From NCBI GenBank assembly GCA_964012875.1, contig CAXGUU010000044.1, positions 1 to 15,297 on the forward strand: a stretch of DNA of 15,297 bases, in the 5' to 3' direction. Positions 1 through 5,323 of the stretch are shown here, one piece after another. The notes beneath the pieces were generated by a model. It was not told the origin of the DNA, ran no database searches, and saw only the letters and a list, made by a program, of their open reading frames with translations. The first letter of the stretch is position 1, and each line of letters starts with the position of its first letter. Source of the DNA: CAXGUU01 sp964012875 (GTDB taxonomy: Bacteria; Pseudomonadota; Gammaproteobacteria; Ga0077536). Made by a program: the position numbers and the translations under genes.

Positions 1-304
1 GAATTTCCAGATCGTCTTCCGCCCCAGGCGTGACGAACTCGCCAACCTGATCGTGGTTTCACGGCCCGGCGCGAAATTGAAGATCGACGCAAGGCTGGAG
101 GATTTGGTGGCGGTTCGGGCGACCACCGACCGTACCGAACTCAAACAGGCGGCCTGCGGTCGAATCTGTTTTTTCGAAGCACCAGAGTTTCCTATTTCGG
201 CCACCGATATCCGCGCGCGTTGCGCACAAGGGCGAAGCGTTCGCTATTTGGTTCCCGAGTCGGTCGCCGAAATCATTCGTCAACGAGGTTTGTACCAAGC
301 ATGA
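1..304 (+). CDS. nadD: Nicotinate-nucleotide adenylyltransferase NadD, C-terminal part (5' truncated by window edge)
   Basis: NadD transfers AMP from ATP to nicotinate mononucleotide, giving deamido-NAD and PPi in cytoplasmic NAD synthesis. Only about the last 100 residues are present, read in the frame that starts at base 2. Seen: a LANLIVVSRPG strand typical of the middle of NadD, then the family's C-terminal ISATDIRAR motif followed by SVRYLVPESV and the end RGLYQA, matching the (I)S(A/S)T(x)IR motif and short tail of bacterial NadD. The catalytic N-terminal GxFxPxHxGH region lies outside the window. The stop overlaps the rsfS start (ATGA, bases 301-304), so the two are probably co-translated. 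This nadD-rsfS-rlmH order is standard in gammaproteobacteria. Family assignment is firm; nothing looks broken in the visible part. Confidence 0.93.
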   Translation, partial: NFQIVFRPRRDELANLIVVSRPGAKLKIDARLEDLVAVRATTDRTELKQAACGRICFFEAPEFPISATDIRARCAQGRSVRYLVPESVAEIIRQRGLYQA

Positions 305-666
305 ATCGGGCGCAGATTGAAACATCGCGGGAACTCGCAAACCACGTACGGGAAGCGCTGGATGATGGCAAGGCAGTCGATATCCGAGTGCTAGAAGTTG
401 CTGCGATCACAACCATTACCGATTTCATGATTGTGGCGTCCGGCCGCTCGTCGCGCCAGGTGAAGGCTTTGACCGAGCGATTGCGCGAAACGGTACGGGA
501 TTTCGGCAGCGAAGTGCGGGGTTTGGAAGGTGAGCAAGACGGGGAATGGGTGTTGGTGGATCTGGGCGACGTCGTGGTTCATATCATGCAGCCCGAAACG
601 CGCGATTTCTATCAGCTTGAAAAACTGTGGGAACTCGAACCCCACACCGCGCATGAACCAGGCTGA
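301..666 (+). CDS. rsfS: Ribosome silencing factor RsfS (Iojap/DUF143 family)
   Basis: RsfS binds ribosomal protein L14 on the 50S subunit and blocks 30S joining, reducing translation when nutrients are short. The 121-residue product has the usual length. Seen: an N-terminal helix, then AITTITDFMIVASGRSSRQV (the conserved TDxxVIASGxSxRQ block, about residues 36-55) and EWVLVDLGDVVVHIMQ with RDFYQLEKLW near the C terminus, the family signature. The ATG at 301 was chosen over in-frame upstream starts because it overlaps the nadD stop by four bases and gives the normal family N terminus. The gene belongs to the nadD operon. A short tail after the LEKLW motif (ELEPHTAHEPG) is not conserved in the family. 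Function is inferred from family membership. Confidence 0.95.
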   Translation: MNRAQIETSRELANHVREALDDGKAVDIRVLEVAAITTITDFMIVASGRSSRQVKALTERLRETVRDFGSEVRGLEGEQDGEWVLVDLGDVVVHIMQPETRDFYQLEKLWELEPHTAHEPG

Positions 667-718
667 AACAGCGCGATGTTCACCACAACAAGCTGTGGCG
701 GGAAGGTGAGCGGTTGCT

Positions 719-754
719 GCCCGACGTTCACGGCGTCGGGTTGCCGCTAGCGGC
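719..754. other. Hairpin and adjacent palindrome in the rsfS-rlmH gap
   Basis: The 109 nt between rsfS and rlmH contain a stem of seven perfect pairs (CCCGACG at 720-726 with CGTCGGG at 734-740, 7-nt loop, plus a G-U closing pair). A 12-nt perfect palindrome, GCCGCTAGCGGC, follows at 743-754. No T-run follows, so it is not a classical intrinsic terminator. It could be an mRNA processing or stability element. Structure seen; role unknown. Confidence 0.4.
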
Positions 755-775
755 CGTGCCGTACAGGTAATCGGG

Positions 776-1240
776 GTGCGCATTGATGTGTTCAGTGTTT
801 GTCGGCGGCCGCCGAGCTGGACCCGTGATCTGACGTCTCAGTACGCCGAGCGCTGCCGACCCGGGCTTGAAGTTCGTTTTGACTGCGTCGCGCCCGGGCC
901 GTCTTCAAAATCTTCGGCTGAGCGCTGTGCCGACGAATCGGCGCGATTGACCAGGCGCTTTCCAAACAAGGCGCCGGTGCTCGCATTGGACGAAGCGGGC
1001 ATCCAGATGAACAGTCGCAAGTTTGCTAGCGCGCTCGACCGTCTGCGCCAGGATTACGACCAAATTACGGTGGTAATTGGTGGTGCCGATGGTCTCGATC
1101 AATCGCTTCGAGACCGCGCGCTCGCAGCCTGGTCGTTGTCGGCGATGACTTTGCCGCATCTGCTCGTCCAGGTAGTACTGGCCGAGCAGCTCTACCGCGC
1201 CTGGACCATCATTAATGGTCATCCATACCACCGGGACTGA
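776..1240 (+). CDS. rlmH: 23S rRNA (pseudouridine-1915-N3)-methyltransferase RlmH
   Basis: RlmH is a SPOUT methyltransferase that uses S-adenosylmethionine to methylate pseudouridine 1915 in helix 69 of 23S rRNA on the assembled 70S ribosome. The product is 154 residues, against 155 in E. coli. Seen: TVVIGGADGL (SAM-binding glycine-rich loop, near residue 100), then SLSAMTLPHLL, the AEQLYRAW helix and the C-terminal GHPYHRD, all diagnostic of RlmH. The start is GTG at 776, preceded by AGGT at 765-768; a stop (707-709) closes the frame upstream and no other start lies between, so GTG is the only reasonable choice. The N-terminal strand MRIDVFSV fits the family, but the usual glycine after it is a cysteine (SVCRRPPSW). 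The gap to rsfS is 109 nt, wider than the near-contiguous arrangement in E. coli. The stop overlaps the maf start by one base. Confidence 0.95.
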   Translation: MRIDVFSVCRRPPSWTRDLTSQYAERCRPGLEVRFDCVAPGPSSKSSAERCADESARLTRRFPNKAPVLALDEAGIQMNSRKFASALDRLRQDYDQITVVIGGADGLDQSLRDRALAAWSLSAMTLPHLLVQVVLAEQLYRAWTIINGHPYHRD

Positions 1241-1830
1241 TGGGCAGACTGATACTCGCCTCTGCATCGCCGCGGCGTGCCGAACTACTCGGTCAGCTCG
1301 GCGTTGAATTCGAGGTTTGCCCGGTGGACATCGACGAATCGCGCGCCCGCGACGAGGCGGTGCGGGACTATGTTTCGCGTGTGGCGGCACTGAAAGCACA
1401 GGCGGCACTGACAGGCTCTGCTGACGACGAAACCATACTCGTGGCTGATACCGCGGTCGCAATCGGCACCCGCATATTCGGCAAGCCTGCCGACGCGGAC
1501 GATGCCAGGGAAATGCTGCATTGTTTATCAGGCCGAACGCACGAAGTTCTGACCGCGCTGGTGGTCAGCCGTCGAGCCCAGTTCCATGAAGCGCTGGTGG
1601 TGGTGACGCGGGTAACGTTCAGCGCGCTCGACGATGAAGTAATCGACGCTTACTGGGCAACCGGTGAACCGGCCGACAAGGCCGGTGCTTATGGCATTCA
1701 GGGGCTCGGCGGCGTGTTTGTGCGGTCGATCGAAGGCAGCTATTCCTCCGTCGTCGGTCTGCCGCTGTCGGAGACCGCCGAGGTACTGAATAAAGCGGGT
1801 ATCACAACGGCGCTGGTCCGAGCGGACTGA
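1240..1830 (+). CDS. maf: Maf family nucleotide pyrophosphatase, YhdE type (dTTP/UTP)
   Basis: Maf proteins hydrolyse nucleoside triphosphates to the monophosphate and PPi; the YhdE subgroup acts on dTTP, UTP and modified pyrimidine nucleotides, probably as a house-cleaning enzyme. The product is 196 residues. Seen: SASPRR at residues 8-13 (phosphate binding), ILVADTAV around the catalytic Asp70, GKP at 81-83, and DKAGAYGIQGLGG (residues 146-158), which is the YhdE-type signature rather than that of the YceF subgroup. GSYSSVVGLPL completes the family C-terminal block. Start ATG at 1240 shares its A with the rlmH stop (TGATG), implying translational coupling. It converges with pfp, 43 nt away. 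Assignment to Maf is firm; substrate preference is inferred from the subgroup signature. Confidence 0.94.
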   Translation: MGRLILASASPRRAELLGQLGVEFEVCPVDIDESRARDEAVRDYVSRVAALKAQAALTGSADDETILVADTAVAIGTRIFGKPADADDAREMLHCLSGRTHEVLTALVVSRRAQFHEALVVVTRVTFSALDDEVIDAYWATGEPADKAGAYGIQGLGGVFVRSIEGSYSSVVGLPLSETAEVLNKAGITTALVRAD

Positions 1831-1833
1831 TAT

Positions 1834-1860
1834 CGGCCTCAGCCGGGCACGGCGTGGCCG
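1834..1860. terminator. Possible hairpin terminator between convergent maf and pfp
   Basis: The 43-nt convergent gap holds a two-part stem: CGGCC (1834-1838) with GGCCG (1856-1860), and inside it GCCG (1842-1845) with CGGC (1850-1853) around a GGCA loop. No T-run follows on either strand, so it is at best an imperfect bidirectional terminator. The position between two converging genes is the main support. Confidence 0.3.
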
Positions 1861-1873
1861 CAGCTAAACGGGC

Positions 1874-3139
1874 TCAGACCGGTTCGAAATCCGTATTCAG
1901 AATCTTCTTCACCGCTCGGTTCTCCAGTGTCACGTAGTCCGGCAGCCCGTTGATGAATGGCGGATAGTCTTCGCCTGCAATCAGCGGATTTAGGTAGGTA
2001 CGGCATGCCTCGGTGATGCCGTATCCGTCGTCTGTGATGTATTCCGGTGGCATCATCTTTTCAACATTGGCAACGTCCTTGAGTTCAGCCTTGCCGATTT
2101 CCCACTGGTATGGTGAATCACTGGTTCTCACGATGGTCGGCATCACGGCGTTTGCGCCGGCCAGAGCCATTTTTACCGCGGCCTGCCCCAGCGCGTAAGC
2201 CTGGTCGACATCTGTCTTCGAGGCGATATGGCGAGCCGCCCGCTGCAGGTAGTCCGCTACCGCCCAGTGATATTTGTATCCGTGGGCGTTTTTAATCAAC
2301 TCCGCAATGACCGGCGCAACACCGCCGAGCTGTGCATGACCAAAGGCGTCGCGGGTGCCCGCTTCGGCGACAAACTTGCCGTCGGCGTTTTTCAGCCCTT
2401 CAGAGACGACAATCGCACAATAGCCGTGGTCTTCGACGCATTGTTTGACGCGCTTGAGGAAATCAGTCTCATCGAAGGTCACTTCCGGAAACAAAATGAG
2501 GTGCGGAGCCATGCCCGGCGCGGTGGCGGCGAGACCGCCGGCAGCGGCGATCCAGCCGGCGTGTCTGCCCATGACCTCCATGACAAACACCTTGGTTGAT
2601 GTCTTCGCCATCGAGGCGACGTCGAACCCTGCCTCGCGAATCGAAACGGCAACATACTTTGCCACTGAACCGAATCCGGGGCAGTTGTCGGTAATGAGCA
2701 AATCGTTGTCGACGGTCTTGGGGATGCCGATGCAGGTCAGCGGGTAGCCGCTGTCGGCACTGAACTGCGCAATCTTGTTTGAAGTGTCCTGCGAATCACC
2801 GCCCCCGTTATAAAAAAAGTAACCGACATCGTGGGCACGGAAAACCTCGATCAGCCGTTCGTACTCAGCGCGGTTCTCCTCGATGCTTTTCAGCTTGTAG
2901 CGGCAGGAGCCGAACGCCCCGGACGGAGTGTGCCTCAGAGCCGCAATCGCCTGATCGGGTTCAGCCGAGGTGTCGATCAAATCTTCAGTCAGAGCGCCGA
3001 TAATGCCGTTGCGGCCAGCGTACACTTTGCCGAAGGTGTCTGCATGTTGACGGGCAGTCTCGATGACACCGCATGCTGAGGCGTTGATGACGGCGGTCAC
3101 CCCGCCGGACTGTGCATAAAACGTGTTCTTTGAATTCAA
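1874..3139 (-). CDS. pfp: Pyrophosphate-dependent 6-phosphofructokinase
   Basis: The enzyme reversibly phosphorylates fructose 6-phosphate to fructose 1,6-bisphosphate using PPi instead of ATP, so it serves both glycolysis and gluconeogenesis in the cytoplasm. Seen in 421 residues: YAQSGGVTAVINAS (residues 8-21, phosphoryl-donor loop), NGGGDSQDTS (111-120), IPKTVDND (139-146, catalytic Asp144), and MGRHAGW (190-196). Two positions point to PPi: Asp115 stands where ATP enzymes have Gly (GGDGS), and Lys141 stands where E. coli PfkA has Gly (PGTIDND). The first Asp of the usual GGDD/GGDG motif is Gly here. Start is TTG at 3139 with an AAGGGA ribosome site six bases before it; the next Met lies beyond essential motifs. 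It is divergent from bepA and transcribed like hppA. Donor specificity is inferred from residues. Confidence 0.93.
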   Translation of the reverse strand: MNSKNTFYAQSGGVTAVINASACGVIETARQHADTFGKVYAGRNGIIGALTEDLIDTSAEPDQAIAALRHTPSGAFGSCRYKLKSIEENRAEYERLIEVFRAHDVGYFFYNGGGDSQDTSNKIAQFSADSGYPLTCIGIPKTVDNDLLITDNCPGFGSVAKYVAVSIREAGFDVASMAKTSTKVFVMEVMGRHAGWIAAAGGLAATAPGMAPHLILFPEVTFDETDFLKRVKQCVEDHGYCAIVVSEGLKNADGKFVAEAGTRDAFGHAQLGGVAPVIAELIKNAHGYKYHWAVADYLQRAARHIASKTDVDQAYALGQAAVKMALAGANAVMPTIVRTSDSPYQWEIGKAELKDVANVEKMMPPEYITDDGYGITEACRTYLNPLIAGEDYPPFINGLPDYVTLENRAVKKILNTDFEPV

Positions 3140-3145
3140 CGAGAT

Positions 3146-3151
3146 TCCCTT
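3146..3151 (-). promoter_or_regulatory. Ribosome binding site deciding the TTG start of pfp
   Basis: On the - strand AAGGGA lies six bases before TTG at 3139-3137. No ATG or GTG gives a complete N terminus, so this site supports the TTG start. Confidence 0.7.
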
Positions 3152-3291
3152 AAATTTGGATTGTTTTGCTCCCGGGTTCGGGCCGGGAAAGGCGAATATG
3201 GCTTAAGACCCCGCGCGGGCAGCAAATTTTCCATCACGGGATTCGAAACCTGTAATCGATCGAACTCGAGGTTATGCTCGGGGTCTTACTC

Positions 3292-3297
3292 TACAAT
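3292..3297 (+). promoter_or_regulatory. Candidate -10 element for bepA
   Basis: TACAAT (five of six matches to TATAAT) lies 51 bases upstream of the bepA ATG at 3349, in the divergent pfp-bepA gap (3140-3348). I see no good -35 at 16-18 bp spacing. A start of transcription near 3304 would exclude the upstream in-frame ATG at 3274. For pfp on the - strand I find no convincing promoter in the same gap. Confidence 0.35.
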
Positions 3298-3348
3298 ATA
3301 CGCAGCGCTGACCATCTGCCTCTGGCGAATTTCTCATTGCGGGACTCG

Positions 3349-4821
3349 ATGACATCTAAACTCCATCCTTACCTGCTCGCTGTCGTGCTCGGCATGAACG
3401 CGGTGGCGCAAGCTCAGGAATCCATTAATTTGCCGGATATCGGCGACTCCGCCGGCGCGATTATTTCCCCGGAACAGGAGCGCAAGCTCGGTGCAGGGTT
3501 CATGCGCGTGTTACGGCGCCAGGCACCGCTCGTGACCGATGAGGAAGTGGAGGACTATATTCAGAGCCTCGGCCACAGCATGAGTGATCATTCTGATTAC
3601 TACGGTGACTTTTATTTTTTCGTTATCGACAGCCCTGTTGTGAATGCCTTTGCAGTACCCGGGGGATTCGTGGGCTTCCATACGGCCTTGATCCTCGAAA
3701 GTCGCACCGAAGCGGAGCTCGCTTCGGTGGTTGGTCATGAAATCGCGCACGTGACCCAGCGCCACGGAGCGCGGATGATCGAAGCCGCCTCAAAAATGAG
3801 CATGCCGAGCATGGCCGCGCTGATTGGCGCCATCGTCCTGGCAGCGGCCAATCCTCAGGCCGGTGCGGCCGCGCTCATGGCGTCGCAGGCGGCAGCGGCG
3901 CAGCAACGCATCAATTTCACCCGTGCCAATGAAAAAGAGGCCGACGCACTGGGTATTCGTCTGATGAGCAACGCCGGCTATGACACCGAGAAAATGGCCG
4001 TGTTTTTCGAGCGCATGCAGCGCGCCAATCGCTACAACGATCCGGCTCACATTCCGGAGTACCTCAGAACTCACCCGATTACGATCAATCGAATTGCCGA
4101 GGCGCGCAGTCGCGCAGAAACCGTCAAGCCCGAGGTCGTGCGCGAAGACAGCTACATGTATCACCTCATCAAGGCGAAGCTCAGGGTCCGGGCGCAGTCT
4201 GACCCGATGCGGGCCTTGCACATGGCGGAGACCGAATTACGCGACGGCAATTATCACTATCTCGAAGTTGCCCGATACCAACTCGCGCTGGCGCTTACCG
4301 AAACCGGCAACTTTGACCAGGCACGGGTTGAGTTCGCGAAACTGACCGGCGAGTTCCCGACCGTGCTGTCTTTCCACCTCGCGGCGGGGCGGCTCGAGCA
4401 GGCCGCGCGTCAATATGAGGAGGCCTTAAGCCATTTCGAAACGGCTTACCGCCTGAACAGTGAGAGCCGCGCGGCGGTTTACGGTTATATCAATGCATTG
4501 CTGCTGGTTAACCGGGCCGCCGACGCGAAAAAGCTCTTGCGCGGGTATGGCTTGTCTGATCGACGTGATCCGAAGTTCTACAAATTTCTCGCTGAATCCG
4601 AAGACCAGCTTGGCGAGGTCGCCAATGCCCATCATTCCCTGGCTGAGTACTACCTGAGCATGGGGGAGTATCCCTACGCTGCTGAGCAGCTGCGCCTGGC
4701 GCGACAGACCCCGGGGCTGACTAATTATCAACGCCAGAAAATTGTGGCGCGGTTGGAAGACGTGGAAGAGACCCTGCTCGAGTTGGAAGACGAAAACCGC
4801 GGCAACCGGCGTCGCCGCTGA
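3349..4821 (+). CDS. bepA: Periplasmic M48 metalloprotease/chaperone BepA (YfgC) with TPR domain
   Basis: BepA works in the periplasm on outer-membrane assembly: it helps LptD mature and degrades stalled LptD or BamA at the BAM complex. The 490-residue product (487 in E. coli) has a signal peptide, MTSKLHPYLLAVVLGMNAVAQA, likely cut after AQA. The zinc protease domain shows HEIAH (residues 130-134) and the third ligand Glu195 in NEKEAD. THP at 241-243 places His242 where E. coli has His246, the switch residue that gates the active site. Residues from about 270 on form TPR helices (for example the ARQYEEALSHFETAYRLN repeat) that bind BAM and LptD. The ATG at 3349 is preferred over one at 3274 because it starts a proper signal peptide and follows the -10-like element. 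The tail is basic (GNRRRR). It stands alone, between pfp and hppA on the other strand. Confidence 0.93.
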   Translation: MTSKLHPYLLAVVLGMNAVAQAQESINLPDIGDSAGAIISPEQERKLGAGFMRVLRRQAPLVTDEEVEDYIQSLGHSMSDHSDYYGDFYFFVIDSPVVNAFAVPGGFVGFHTALILESRTEAELASVVGHEIAHVTQRHGARMIEAASKMSMPSMAALIGAIVLAAANPQAGAAALMASQAAAAQQRINFTRANEKEADALGIRLMSNAGYDTEKMAVFFERMQRANRYNDPAHIPEYLRTHPITINRIAEARSRAETVKPEVVREDSYMYHLIKAKLRVRAQSDPMRALHMAETELRDGNYHYLEVARYQLALALTETGNFDQARVEFAKLTGEFPTVLSFHLAAGRLEQAARQYEEALSHFETAYRLNSESRAAVYGYINALLLVNRAADAKKLLRGYGLSDRRDPKFYKFLAESEDQLGEVANAHHSLAEYYLSMGEYPYAAEQLRLARQTPGLTNYQRQKIVARLEDVEETLLELEDENRGNRRRR

Positions 4822-4868
4822 ACCTTTTCCGACCCATTCCCCGCCGCTGTTCCTGGCGGAAATAAAAC

Positions 4869-4909
4869 AACTGTTAAATCGACGGTACATTGTGTAATGG
4901 GTAACAGTT
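4869..4909. repeat. Inverted repeat AACTGTTA-N25-TAACAGTT
   Basis: The arms at 4869-4876 and 4902-4909 are perfect 8-bp reverse complements with centres 33 bp apart, about three helical turns. The repeat sits just upstream of a TATATT hexamer at 4927-4932, where a paired operator could act. No matching regulator is recognisable. Sequence symmetry is seen; regulation is inference. Confidence 0.4.
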
Positions 4910-4938
4910 TTCGCGGAATTAGCTCGTATATTAGTTCC

Positions 4939-5078
4939 CACGGAAGATACGCATCAGTCCCCCATCCCCCCCACGGATAATAATTATGAAAAAGGGAGTG
5001 CCCTCCGCTGCCTGGAGAGCGCTTAAGCCCGCGAAACCGCCGCTCCACACCACGAACGCCCCCCGGGGCGTTTTTTTT
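4939..5078 (+). ncRNA. Candidate small RNA ending at an intrinsic terminator
   Basis: A -10-like TATATT at 4927-4932 lies about 140 nt before a strong terminator (5055-5078) in a region without a protein gene. A later start after GATAAT (4976-4981) would give about 90 nt. The stretch can form GGAG/CTCC or CTCC/GGAG stems near 4997-5016. No -35 is convincing and no known RNA family is recognised. The terminator may simply end the bepA transcript, so this is a low-confidence call. Confidence 0.25.
5055..5078 (+). terminator. Rho-independent terminator
   Basis: AACGCCCC (5055-5062) pairs perfectly with GGGCGTT and its flanking G (5065-5072); in practice a 7-bp stem with a 4-nt loop. It runs into eight Ts at 5071-5078. 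It ends bepA read-through or a separate short RNA. Confidence 0.85.
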
Positions 5079-5107
5079 GCCCGGGCCACATGTCAGAACG
5101 CCGCTTT

Positions 5108-5147
5108 CCGGTCGACGGCCCCGACCGGTCACCGACAACCCGGTCGG
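5108..5147. other. Two mutually exclusive hairpins between opposing terminators
   Basis: CCGGTCG (5108-5114) pairs with CGACCGG (5122-5128). The latter, within CCGACCGG (5121-5128), can pair instead with CCGGTCGG (5140-5147). Such competition resembles attenuators, but no gene lies downstream on the + strand, and both good terminators lie outside it. Confidence 0.4.
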
Positions 5148-5273
5148 CCGGAACGTCTTCCCGCTGCTGCGTTCTTGCCGATCAGAGATCAATCAGGGCA
5201 TCGATACGGCGTGCGCTGCCTAGACAGGCACCACAGTCCGCCTGATGATCTGTCCGGATGTGGAACGCCGGGC

Positions 5274-5302
5274 AAAAAAAACCGGCGCAAGGCGCCGGTT
5301 TT
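5274..5302 (-). terminator. Rho-independent terminator of hppA
   Basis: ACCGGCGC (5281-5288) and GCGCCGGT (5292-5299) form an 8-bp stem with a 3-nt loop. Read on the - strand it is followed by eight Ts (5281-5274) and lies 22 bases after the hppA stop. Four Ts on the other side (5299-5302) could give weak activity on the + strand. Confidence 0.9.
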
Positions 5303-5323
5303 CATGGCGGTCAGGCGACCTTA

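Larger units (their letters stand above)
4822..5323. other. 502-nt intergenic region between bepA and hppA, no protein gene
   Basis: The genes converge here. I see no credible protein gene. In order it holds: a short CCGCC/GGCGG stem just after bepA without a T-run (about 4841-4859); a long inverted repeat (4869-4909); a TATATT -10-like hexamer (4927-4932); C5-AT-C7 (4959-4972); a second -10-like GATAAT (4976-4981); a strong + strand terminator (5055-5078); overlapping alternative hairpins (5108-5147); and the hppA terminator (5274-5302). If bepA read through, the terminator at 5055 would end its transcript. Confidence 0.7.

Noticed and set aside
3274..3348. Upstream in-frame ATG for bepA giving 25 extra residues
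   Set aside because: It would bury the signal peptide and it lies upstream of the -10-like element at 3292-3297.
4959..4972. C5-AT-C7 tract as a G-quadruplex or phase-variable repeat
   Set aside because: On the - strand only three GGG runs can be drawn from it, one short of a quadruplex, and it lies in no reading frame, so slippage would not switch a protein.
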